A DNA stretch of 56,607 nt, taken from the NCBI GenBank assembly GCA_902594275.1, contig CACJLQ010000006.1, forward strand, positions 1-56,607, written 5' to 3'. Below, in pieces: positions 45,622-53,925 of the stretch. The notes under the pieces are model-generated. The model made no database searches and was not told the origin of the DNA. It saw nothing but the letters and a program-made list of their open reading frames with translations. Position 1 is the stretch's first letter. Every line of letters begins with the position of its first letter. The translations under genes were made by a program, and so were the position numbers. The DNA comes from an uncultured Litorivicinus sp. (lineage in GTDB: Bacteria; Pseudomonadota; Gammaproteobacteria; Pseudomonadales; Litorivicinaceae).

Positions 45622-46955
45622 AATCCGAGTCGCACCGATTGAACGGACTGAAACGAACTTGACAAATTATTACTTTCTCTGAATTTTTGAAATTTCTGGG
45701 CCCTTTCATCAGCCTTCCAAAAAATATGCTTAGACATACGAACATCTTTGGCGAGATAAAATCGACCCTGGTTTTCCAAGACTATCTGATCTAAATGTTC
45801 TAAAAGACTGTAGACCTCAATATCGGCTGGGAAGTCAATAGCCAAACTGAACCCTTCCGTTGGAAATGCGAATTCAAAATCATCTGTCCCAAATTTTTTT
45901 AGTACACAAACAAACGAGTTAAAACCAGATTCATTGATCGCATCGAAAATCATTCTCAGGCCGACATATGATGTTTTGGCAGGAAAAACAAGTTGATATT
46001 GTAACAGTCCTCGTTTGCCATAAATACGATTCCAATCCGATACTGAGTCAAGAGGAAAGAAAAATTTATCTAATCGAATAATTTGCTTCTGACTACCAAA
46101 CTTTCTCATGAAATAGTAAACTAGATTGAAAATTTTGATACTGAAAGAATTGATAATCTGCAAACGTAAGAAATTTGGTATCGACCAAGGGTTTCCTTTA
46201 TTTCTTCGCAACGGATGAGGTGTTTTAAAAGGTAAATCATCAACAGCAGCATGGTCTGCTGTGAATAGTATTGCTTTGATGTCAATACCATCGTAATACT
46301 TAGGGTCTATCCACGCCACTGAATATTCAGCGCTTCGAGTATCATCAAAGCCATCTATTAGATCTTCAAGTCTATAGGTGAAATTAGAATGTCTCACCAT
46401 CCAGCATGTTTCAATAGGTCTAAGCTCTATCTCAGCTCTTATTATTATTCCGGTTAGTCCCATTCCTCCGATTGTCCAATTAAACAACTCTGAATTTGAA
46501 GTTCTAGAGCAACGATAAACATCACCTTCTTTGGTTAACAGGTCTAGCCAGAGTATCGAATTCCCGAATGATCCAGAACTACAATGATTTTTACCGTGAA
46601 CATTTGCGGCAATCATTCCACCTAAGCTAACGTACTTAGTTCCCGGCACTACATTAGGAAACCAGCCCTGTGGAATACAACATTCAAGTATTTGACTTAG
46701 TAGAGTTCCAGCTTCTGCAACGAGAGTTCCATTTCGGATATCAAACGTCAAAATTTTATTAATTTTTTTCATCGAAATAGTCGAATCAAGACCGACGGCA
46801 CTATCCCCATAGGATCGTCCATTACCACGAGCGATTGTCGATTGCTCCGGCAAAACTCTGATCAACTCGGAAATTGTGTCCGGCGTAATTAGGCGCGTAT
46901 AGGTATTACTGACTCGACCCCAACCACCAATTTTCTTTTGGACTTCAGTCGTCAT
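45618..46955 (-). CDS. dprE1: FAD-dependent oxidase, DprE1-like
   Basis: 445 residues, VAO/PCMH-fold flavoenzyme. GNGRSYGDS (44-52) and GGMIAANVHGKNH followed by SSGSFGN (about 112-132) are the DprE1 signatures; His120 is the position of the family histidine in HGKNH. In mycobacteria DprE1 oxidises the 2-OH of decaprenyl-phosphoryl-ribose, the first half of epimerisation to arabinose. Gene order (after the UbiA-type transferase, before DprE2) supports the same role here. A D-arabinose pathway is unusual in a gammaproteobacterium. Confidence 0.85.
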   Translation of the reverse strand: MTTEVQKKIGGWGRVSNTYTRLITPDTISELIRVLPEQSTIARGNGRSYGDSAVGLDSTISMKKINKILTFDIRNGTLVAEAGTLLSQILECCIPQGWFPNVVPGTKYVSLGGMIAANVHGKNHCSSGSFGNSILWLDLLTKEGDVYRCSRTSNSELFNWTIGGMGLTGIIIRAEIELRPIETCWMVRHSNFTYRLEDLIDGFDDTRSAEYSVAWIDPKYYDGIDIKAILFTADHAAVDDLPFKTPHPLRRNKGNPWSIPNFLRLQIINSFSIKIFNLVYYFMRKFGSQKQIIRLDKFFFPLDSVSDWNRIYGKRGLLQYQLVFPAKTSYVGLRMIFDAINESGFNSFVCVLKKFGTDDFEFAFPTEGFSLAIDFPADIEVYSLLEHLDQIVLENQGRFYLAKDVRMSKHIFWKADERAQKFQKFRESNNLSSSFQSVQSVRLGL

Positions 46956-47032
46956 TGTAAAGTACTAATTTCCCAATATGTCGACCATGTGTACGATCTC
47001 CTAATAATTACCTCAAAAACGCAGGACTCAGT

Positions 47033-48496
47033 TCACGACACCCCAAGTAGTACAAAACTAAGGCAGAGCATGGCGCAAAATAGACTGATGTTATCCGTTA
47101 TTGCAAAACTTATCGGATCACCCTCTATCAGTCCTCGGTTTGCTAAGATAATTAAGCGAAAAATCCAGTACATCAAAACAAGACAAACGCCCCACAACAT
47201 GTCAGTATTCCCATAGAGAATCGATGCCTCCGCTGAATTCAGGTAAAGAGCAAAGATAACTAGTGACACCATCCCAGCGGAACTGGCTAGATTATTCAAG
47301 AAATAAATATCAGACCCCTTATACGGACCGCTATAATTTGTCTTATTAACGTTTTTCATAATTTTTAAATCAGCAATTCGTTTAACGGTTGCTAAGGACA
47401 AGAACAGAACCAAACTAAAGCTCATCAACCACTGGGAAATTGGTATTTGAGTTGCCAAAGATCCACCCAAAATTCTTAGTGAATAGAAAGAGGTGAGATT
47501 AATTAAGTCCAAAATTATTAAATTTTTGAAAAGCACGGAGTAGCAGGTTGTTAACACCAAATAAAATAAAAGTGTTATGGTGAACTCTAGAGGAAGAAAA
47601 AGACTAGATATCACCGCCAGGACAGCTAAAGTAATAGTTACAAATATTGAAAGAAGTAAAGAAAAATCACCTGAAGCCAACGGCCTAGTGCATTTCCAAC
47701 GATGTGCCCGATCATGCTCTAAGTCCACAATGTCGTTAATGATGTAAATAGATGCAGCACATAAGCAAAAACAGAAAAATGCTAATAATGTTTCCAAAAC
47801 TCTTTCGGGATTAAGATTGTGGGCTGCTAGAAGCGGTACAAAAACTAGAATATTTTTAAGCATTTGATGCGGACGGATCAATTGAAAAAAATTGGTTAAC
47901 GAGTTCAATGCACAATGAATATAAGTAACTGGTTTACCTAATTTAGAAACTTTATTTTTGAGGTTCATCCTATTTGTAACAATAATAATTTTTTTACTTA
48001 TGTTCCAGACTGGAAGATCGGAAGGACTATTTCCGGCGTACATTATAATATTTGGACCATGAATCCTTACTAATTCATCGGCTTTAGCTTCACCTACAAG
48101 GTTTTCAACTTCAGTAGATGCAACAGGGGGCAGATTGAGCTCGAAATAATCGGAAATTTGTTGTGCATATTTCCGATTACTTCCCGTAGCTATTCCTACC
48201 TTGCCTCCATCTGATTTAACAGCCTGAATGAGCTGCAATATTTCAGTGTTATATGGAAGCTGTGATATATCGATATTTACTTTGTCTGCCAAATAAGCTT
48301 TGGCTCGGGCTCTATCCGAAAAAAATAACCATAAAAATTTAAAAAAAACTATGTAATTGCTAGCTAGAGAGACTCGCAGAAGCTCCACCATAAGATCAGT
48401 CTTCAGAAGAGTCTCATCAAGATCTACAATAAGTATTTCTGTCGCTAATTGACCGGTATTTAATTCAGCCTTTACCATGGTCGCCGCTTTTTTCAT
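47033..48496 (-). CDS. HAD phosphatase-UbiA prenyltransferase fusion (DPPR synthase-like)
   Basis: 487 residues. The N-terminal HAD domain (about 20-200) has DLDETLL (nucleophile Asp25, Asp27), GIATGSNRKYAQQ (motif II) and YAGNSPSDLPVW (motif IV). The C-terminal half is a multi-helix UbiA domain with NDIVDLEHDRAHRWKCTRPLASG (about 252-274), SLRILGG and KRIADL. These match decaprenyl-phosphate phosphoribosyltransferase (Rv3806c-type) more than menaquinone or haem UbiA enzymes. Reaction inferred: transfer of phosphoribose from PRPP to a polyprenyl phosphate, followed by 5-dephosphorylation by the HAD part. First gene of the four-gene operon. Confidence 0.82.
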   Translation of the reverse strand: MKKAATMVKAELNTGQLATEILIVDLDETLLKTDLMVELLRVSLASNYIVFFKFLWLFFSDRARAKAYLADKVNIDISQLPYNTEILQLIQAVKSDGGKVGIATGSNRKYAQQISDYFELNLPPVASTEVENLVGEAKADELVRIHGPNIIMYAGNSPSDLPVWNISKKIIIVTNRMNLKNKVSKLGKPVTYIHCALNSLTNFFQLIRPHQMLKNILVFVPLLAAHNLNPERVLETLLAFFCFCLCAASIYIINDIVDLEHDRAHRWKCTRPLASGDFSLLLSIFVTITLAVLAVISSLFLPLEFTITLLFYLVLTTCYSVLFKNLIILDLINLTSFYSLRILGGSLATQIPISQWLMSFSLVLFLSLATVKRIADLKIMKNVNKTNYSGPYKGSDIYFLNNLASSAGMVSLVIFALYLNSAEASILYGNTDMLWGVCLVLMYWIFRLIILANRGLIEGDPISFAITDNISLFCAMLCLSFVLLGVS

Positions 48497-48740
48497 TTAT
48501 TTTCGTATCAATTTGGACGATCAGGGTTTCAATTTTCGTGCCGTATTTGATCCATTTCGTCTCCTATCAGTATATCATTGCCTGCGAGCTCCGATAACAC
48601 GAAAATGAGGTTGTAGCCCCACGTTATAACGCTTCAGGGAACAAAGCCATGAGATTCGGTCTTCAACCTAGTTTAGGACCGAGACTCAGCTAGTATGCAA
48701 GATTGATACTCACTAGGTTGTTTTTTTGCTCAAAAAAATT

Positions 48741-48769
48741 TTTAAAGGTACTCTTTCTCAACCTATAAT
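48741..48769 (+). promoter_or_regulatory. Sigma-70-like promoter for the transglutaminase-like gene
   Basis: TTTAAA (48741-48746), 17-base spacer, TATAAT (48764-48769). Transcription would start near 48776, about 26 bases before the TTG start, with an AGAGGT ribosome site at 48788-48793. Confidence 0.6.
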
Positions 48770-48801
48770 TGTCTAGAAGTCAATCATAGAGGTCAATTTA
48801 C

Positions 48802-49650
48802 TTGCGAACGAGAGGATTTTTTTCCATTGCCATCTTAGGCGTATTTTTGATTGCGATAGTCGTCGTGGCGATCCTTACCGAACAGAGAAATAAAGCATCG
48901 GCATTATTTGTCCCTATTTATTCACCAGCAGCCAAAATAAAATTCGGTCTCACGAGCTTAGTCGAGGCATACGAAGAAAATCAAACCATAGAAGTCAATC
49001 TCGCGGGAGAGACTCACATACAAACTCACCAAAGTCATCCAGATTTCTCAATATTGCAGGGATATTTAGGCGAAGATTTAGTTGCTTTAGCCCGGACAGG
49101 CGATTACGAATCCCTGGTTAAACTGGCATCTGCTGTGTCGAAAATGCTTCCCGAAGAGTCGGTCAAACCAAGAATCCCCGAACCACATTCTGCACTTGAG
49201 CTTTTGGGTGTCGCAGATGGGATACCTTACCCGAAGCTTTGTAGTAAAGACGCAAAAATTTATGTTCAAATATTAAATTCTGTAGGTTTAAGTGCGAGAA
49301 TAATAGAGGTACAGAATCATGTCTTGTCAGAAGTGTTCCTGCCGACAGAGCAAACCTGGGCTGCGATTGACCCCTACTGGGGTTGCGGTCTTCAAAAAAA
49401 TAGTAAGCCAATTTCAGCGGCTGAAGCCAACAAACTCTTAACGACGACCGATGGTTCAAAGCCCTTCGATTACTGTTGGGAACACGATCGGTTTAGAACT
49501 GTCGTAGTTAATCCAGTAAACCGTCTGATCGAAGGTGAAGTATCAAGATGGAACTATTGGAATTATGACAATTTAGATTATTGGATAGTAAAAGCAGTAT
49601 CGCCGGACTCGCCTCAGCTCTGGATAGATAGAAACAAACCATCCGACTGA
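48802..49650 (+). CDS. Membrane-anchored transglutaminase-like protein
   Basis: 282 residues from a TTG start; AGAGGT lies eight bases upstream. An N-terminal transmembrane helix (about 6-25, FSIAILGVFLIAIVVVAIL) anchors a periplasmic domain with a transglutaminase-like triad: Cys147 (LCSKDAKIY), His173 (QNHVLSEVF) and Asp190 (AIDPYWGCG). The N-terminal soluble half is not recognised. It may be a protease or amide-forming enzyme acting on cell-surface material. It is divergent from the HAD-UbiA operon and close to it, so a related function is plausible but unproven. Confidence 0.65.
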   Translation: MRTRGFFSIAILGVFLIAIVVVAILTEQRNKASALFVPIYSPAAKIKFGLTSLVEAYEENQTIEVNLAGETHIQTHQSHPDFSILQGYLGEDLVALARTGDYESLVKLASAVSKMLPEESVKPRIPEPHSALELLGVADGIPYPKLCSKDAKIYVQILNSVGLSARIIEVQNHVLSEVFLPTEQTWAAIDPYWGCGLQKNSKPISAAEANKLLTTTDGSKPFDYCWEHDRFRTVVVNPVNRLIEGEVSRWNYWNYDNLDYWIVKAVSPDSPQLWIDRNKPSD

Positions 49651-49938
49651 CATAAAAGACAATAGGTTACCACTGGTCTGCAGGATTGAGATGGGATAGT
49701 AAATAATAATGGCAAGCGATTTCCAAAGGAACAAATAATCCAAGTAAGAATACACCTTCTTGTGCAGCATCTGCAGATCATCATTAAGCGACTTCTTGAA
49801 TTCTCTACTTTTAATTAGGGCAATTTTTTGAGCCACACCTTTGCAGGAGGCTATAAATCTGATGGGCGAAACGGATTCTCTATTTTGGGGATTGTAGCGT
49901 GGGTTTTCGATTAGCCGGTGGCCATCCAGCGCCTTGAA
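49573..49938 (-). pseudogene. Unidentified C-terminal fragment, possibly of a glycosyltransferase
   Basis: An open frame of about 120 codons with no start: RLIENPRYNPQNRESVS, FIASCKGVAQKIALIK, then an amphipathic helix and hydrophobic end (SLAIIIYYPISIL). Composition is protein-like and reminiscent of the C-terminal region of membrane-associated glycosyltransferases, but I cannot name a family. It starts after a TAG at 49939 and its 3' end overlaps the end of the transglutaminase-like gene. Probably a remnant of cluster rearrangement. Confidence 0.3.
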
Positions 49939-50260
49939 CTAGAGAAAACCAAGTGCTCAGTGAGCTCAGCCGTTCAATTGTATGGGCAAGTGCATGTGTC
50001 CGCGTCTCGAACTTAATCCGGCTTCAAAAAAAGAAATAGATGGTACTAAAGTTATCAAATGGCCATGTTACACTTCTTTTTCTCCGCAAATAGGTGCCAA
50101 ATCACAGTGGATGTTCAACCTGATATCGATCTTCAGGTTTTCATTTGTAAACACATTCAGCTACGAATAACGTTTAGCGGATAGCGCTACCAATTTCGAT
50201 ATATAATCTTAATAACATTCAGATGATTAACGATCGGTTTAAACAAATGAGACTAAATTG
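49939..50260. other. Gene-free stretch upstream of manC
   Basis: No gene supported; only short frames without ribosome sites occur. A -10-like TATAAT sits at 50202-50207, some 50 bases before the manC start, without a good -35. No operon polarity (ops) element was seen. Confidence 0.35.
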
Positions 50261-51676
50261 ATGACTTCTTTAGTTCCTGTTTTGCTCGCTGGCGGTTCCG
50301 GCACTCGCTTATGGCCAACATCCCGCAAAAGCTACCCAAAACAGTTTGTTGATCTCACCGGCTCCGGAGATTCATTTCTACAGTCATCTCTCAAACGCTC
50401 AGCTGTCATACCCGATGCACGCCCCTGGATCATTGTCACAGGAGAAGACTATCGATTTCTGGTCGCCCAACAAGCAAAAGAGGCAGGGGTATCGATTGGC
50501 CCGATACTCTTAGAACCTTCAGCGCGCAATACCGCACCAGCAATTGCTTTTGCAGCATTTGAAGCATTAGCACTTTACGATTCACCAAAACTCCTCGTTC
50601 AAACAGCAGACCACTACATCAAAGATCTAAAAACCTTCGGGGAAACCATCGATCAAGCATTCCAATCAACCGCTCCATTTGTGTTATTTGGAGTCAAACC
50701 AACCCACCCAGAGATAGGGTATGGATACATCGAATGTGGAGAGCCTCAAGGTAATGAGTTCCTTGTCTCTTCATTTAAAGAAAAACCCGATCTAGAGACA
50801 GCAGAGACATACCTCAAATCTGGCAATTATCTCTGGAACAGTGGCATGTTTATGCTGGGCGCCCAGGCGTATCTCGATTCACTCAAAACATTTGAACCCA
50901 GCATGTATGAAGCATGCGAACAAGCGCATCAAAATGCTTCGAGTGACTTGGATTTCAAGCGGGTCAATAGTGACGCATTTGGAAAATCGCCATCCCTATC
51001 CATCGATTACGCGGTCATGGAACGTATCGATAACCTTCATGTAATTCCGTATTTAGGAGATTGGTCTGATGTTGGCGCATGGGATGCTGTCACCACTTTT
51101 GCGAACCAAGACGAGGCTGGAAACGCGATCCAAGGCGATGGTGTACTCTTGGATTGTTCAAATACATTGATCCGTGCAGAATCCCGGCTAGTAGCAGGCA
51201 TTGGCCTCGAAAACTTAATCGTTGTTGAGACGCGTGACGCAGTGCTAGTTGCTGACGCGACCAAGACGCAAAATGTTAAAAATCTTGTCGAAATTTTAGA
51301 ATCACAAAACCGACTAGAGGCGATCGCCCATCAGAAAGTGTATCGCCCGTGGGGTTCCTATGAAACACTAATCTTATGCGATCGTTTCCGGGTCAAGCAG
51401 ATTATTGTAAATCCGGGCGCTAGCCTCTCATTACAAATGCATAATCATCGAGCCGAACATTGGGTCGTGGTTTCAGGAAAAGCTGAGGTACAAGTTGACG
51501 ATAGAATCCAAATATTGACTGAAGATCAATCTGTTTACATTCCAATAGGCTCAAAACACCGATTGACTAATCTAGGAACGCTTCTTCCTCTAACCATGAT
51601 TGAAGTACAATCTGGTGAGTATTTAGGGGAAGATGATATCATCAGGTTTGAAGACATTTACGGTCGCACACAATGA
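50261..51676 (+). CDS. manC: Mannose-1-phosphate guanylyltransferase/mannose-6-phosphate isomerase
   Basis: ATG at 50261 (MTSLVPVLLAGGSGTRLWP); the frame one codon longer starts at TTG. 471 residues, bifunctional. The N-terminal nucleotidyltransferase domain has LAGGSGTRLWPTSRKSYPKQF and FKEKPDLETAETYL, and the C-terminal cupin isomerase domain HRAEHWVVVSGKAEV and GSKHRLTN. It makes GDP-mannose (and fructose-6-phosphate interconversion) for glycan synthesis. It is the only plus-strand gene in this 50-56 kb segment. Confidence 0.93.
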   Translation: MTSLVPVLLAGGSGTRLWPTSRKSYPKQFVDLTGSGDSFLQSSLKRSAVIPDARPWIIVTGEDYRFLVAQQAKEAGVSIGPILLEPSARNTAPAIAFAAFEALALYDSPKLLVQTADHYIKDLKTFGETIDQAFQSTAPFVLFGVKPTHPEIGYGYIECGEPQGNEFLVSSFKEKPDLETAETYLKSGNYLWNSGMFMLGAQAYLDSLKTFEPSMYEACEQAHQNASSDLDFKRVNSDAFGKSPSLSIDYAVMERIDNLHVIPYLGDWSDVGAWDAVTTFANQDEAGNAIQGDGVLLDCSNTLIRAESRLVAGIGLENLIVVETRDAVLVADATKTQNVKNLVEILESQNRLEAIAHQKVYRPWGSYETLILCDRFRVKQIIVNPGASLSLQMHNHRAEHWVVVSGKAEVQVDDRIQILTEDQSVYIPIGSKHRLTNLGTLLPLTMIEVQSGEYLGEDDIIRFEDIYGRTQ

Positions 51677-51912
51677 AAAGTAACGAGACCGTACTCGCCA
51701 ACACGATGTTGCGTTGCGAGTTCAAAGAGTCAAGGATGCATTTGTGCTACCTGTTCTTACAAAGAACTCTCTCAGCAGAACTTGGCTGTTTATAAGCAAT
51801 GTAATGGCCTTAACGCTACGGAAAATCGAATAACAGTCTGGGCACAGGTGACAGTTCACAGGAAATGAGCAACCTTATATAGGTGCTAAGCGGTTGTGCT
51901 CGGCAACGCAAG

Positions 51913-52782
51913 CTACTTATGCAATTCGATTGAGGCGCAATATCTATTTGAAAAATAAAAACCAGATAGCTTTGAGCAGTAAACGATAAGAGATCGTAGA
52001 ATCCCTTGAAAGCCAGTCTTGCCTAATGGCCACCCGTTTTCATATCGACAAACAGATTGTATCTTGAAGCCATACTCACTCATGAGTTCCTCAAATTTAG
52101 CCAAGGAACATTCACTAAAAAATCTTAAATGGTGCGGTGGATAATCCCCATCCTCACGCCTGCCCAACTTTCTTTCGATCGAGAATTTCATCGATAATAG
52201 ATACCAAGTTAAACTTCTAGATCTTTCAACAGGCAAAGACATTATTAGCAGCCCATTGTTTTTTAGACATTTTTTAATAACCCGTAGAGAAGTGTGCAAA
52301 TTTGGCACATGTTCTAAGACGTCACATACAAGAAGAATATCAAATTGAGTGTATGCACCTAACAAATCACCAGTCTCAGAATCAATTGGAATAAATTCTC
52401 CCTGGCGTTCGAATCGCTCGTCTACAATATCTGCACTAACCACAGTGCAACTAGGAAATTCTTGCTGGAACTTACTTCCCACAGCCCCGTTACCACATCC
52501 ATAGTCTAAAACCCTGAGATCTTGTTTATCCTGTATCGTTGGCAGAATTGCGTTCCGAAAAAAAATTATTTCAAAATCGAGAGATTCTCTCTCGTACAAC
52601 TCAATATATGTTGTCTCTTGATACAACTCTTTCAGAACCTCAGGCTCAGCAATCGGCCAAATAAATTCGTGACGGCATTCGCTACAGCTCTTCACTCGAA
52701 ATTTTTGGTTCTTAAATATGGTTCCCGGGTAGATACTGTCGATAATTTCCGTTGAATGACAAATTTCACATTTGTAGCTCAT
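51913..52782 (-). CDS. Class I SAM methyltransferase with N-terminal zinc ribbon
   Basis: 289 residues. CEICHS and SCSECRH (Cys4) form a zinc ribbon at residues 5-36, then YGCGNGAVG is SAM motif I (about 93-102) and LVCDVLEHV (about 150) the later motif. The ribbon-plus-methyltransferase architecture is common in polysaccharide and lipopolysaccharide clusters. AAAGG precedes the ATG. The likely role is O-methylation of a nucleotide-linked or polymer sugar, by context. It is the most downstream of the minus-strand run ending at 51913. Confidence 0.82.
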   Translation of the reverse strand: MSYKCEICHSTEIIDSIYPGTIFKNQKFRVKSCSECRHEFIWPIAEPEVLKELYQETTYIELYERESLDFEIIFFRNAILPTIQDKQDLRVLDYGCGNGAVGSKFQQEFPSCTVVSADIVDERFERQGEFIPIDSETGDLLGAYTQFDILLVCDVLEHVPNLHTSLRVIKKCLKNNGLLIMSLPVERSRSLTWYLLSMKFSIERKLGRREDGDYPPHHLRFFSECSLAKFEELMSEYGFKIQSVCRYENGWPLGKTGFQGILRSLIVYCSKLSGFYFSNRYCASIELHK

Positions 52783-52851
52783 ATTAACCTTTATTTAAGC
52801 TAGCAACTGCCTCTGTATTGATGCACGATTAGTGGCACCTACACCGATAAG

Positions 52852-53871
52852 CTACTGTTTTTTTTCATTACCAAAGAACATTACAAGGTAAACCAGAAAG
52901 CACCCACAATATAATGCCAAACTCCACCGCTCCCCCATGACCTGCCCGGTGTACAACCCAAGATATCCAATCCCCGCACTAAGACCACAAAGAAGTAATG
53001 AAACCGCATGCTGGCTGAAACCTAAGTCTATAAGCTTATGATGCAGATGGCTGCGATCTGCCGTGAACAGCCCACTACCCCGCCAATATCGAGCGCTCAT
53101 CACAGCCAGCGTATCAAATACTGGTATCGTTACACACCACAGAACGTCAGTCGGTTTGATAACATTTAGGGGTAATTGGCTGCAAGAAATAAGTATCCAA
53201 CCGATAAATGAACCGATAAAAAGCGAGCCCGAATCCCCTAAGAAAACTTTCTCGAACGGTAAGACTGACATATTTACGAGATAGAAAAATATTGCAGGAC
53301 CTATAAATACTAACAATCCACTTAGTGAGCCCCACCCAGCCCCGCCAAACATAGCAGCACAGCTTATTAGAAAAAGCGCCACCAAGATTTGCCCTATTGC
53401 CAAACCATCGATGCCATCCACTAAATTAAATGCGTTAGCCAACCCGACTACACAAATAACAGATAAGCTCACGGCTATGACTGTGAGATGTCCGTCTAAT
53501 TTGAACAATCCGAAATTTGAGATATGCGTGCCCGCCGAAATCATGATAAGCGCAGCTGGAATTTGCATCAAAAATCTAATACGCACAGATAGCTTCGCTA
53601 CGTCATCAATCAACCCGATCACCAAAAATGAAAATGAAAAAGCGCATCCAAGAAGAATATTGGCCTCACCGGCTAAAATCGCCCCTACCAAAGTTGCACA
53701 ATATATAGAAATTCCGCCAACAACAGGAACTGGTTTAGCATGCAATTTCCGATGATCAGGGTAATCCATAAGCCCAAGTCTCGAGGAACACTTGCAAGCC
53801 AGATGGAGAAACACCGGAAAACTAATAATAGCTACAAAAATCGGGGCGGCAGATATGCCAAACTCTGCCAT
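52852..53871 (-). CDS. WecA/MraY-family polyprenyl-phosphate sugar-1-phosphate transferase
   Basis: From the ATG at 53871 (MAEFGISAAPIF; the longer frame starts at TTG), 339 residues and about ten transmembrane helices. GLIDDVAKLSVRIRF (DD motif), NAFNLVDGIDGLAIG, FLGDSGSLF and HLHHKLIDLG are the conserved catalytic and cytoplasmic loops of WecA-type enzymes. It would move a HexNAc-1-phosphate from UDP-sugar to undecaprenyl phosphate, initiating an O-antigen or exopolysaccharide unit. It lies in the minus-strand cluster. Confidence 0.9.
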   Translation of the reverse strand: MAEFGISAAPIFVAIISFPVFLHLACKCSSRLGLMDYPDHRKLHAKPVPVVGGISIYCATLVGAILAGEANILLGCAFSFSFLVIGLIDDVAKLSVRIRFLMQIPAALIMISAGTHISNFGLFKLDGHLTVIAVSLSVICVVGLANAFNLVDGIDGLAIGQILVALFLISCAAMFGGAGWGSLSGLLVFIGPAIFFYLVNMSVLPFEKVFLGDSGSLFIGSFIGWILISCSQLPLNVIKPTDVLWCVTIPVFDTLAVMSARYWRGSGLFTADRSHLHHKLIDLGFSQHAVSLLLCGLSAGIGYLGLYTGQVMGERWSLALYCGCFLVYLVMFFGNEKKQ

Positions 53872-53925
53872 CGTCAACCGCCGGGCCTCTGAGTAACAAT
53901 TCTACTATCCATCAATCGCGGCATA

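Noticed and set aside
49982-50170. 62-codon plus-strand frame before manC
   Set aside because: No ribosome site, cysteine-rich but not protein-like, and no continuation; treated as non-coding.
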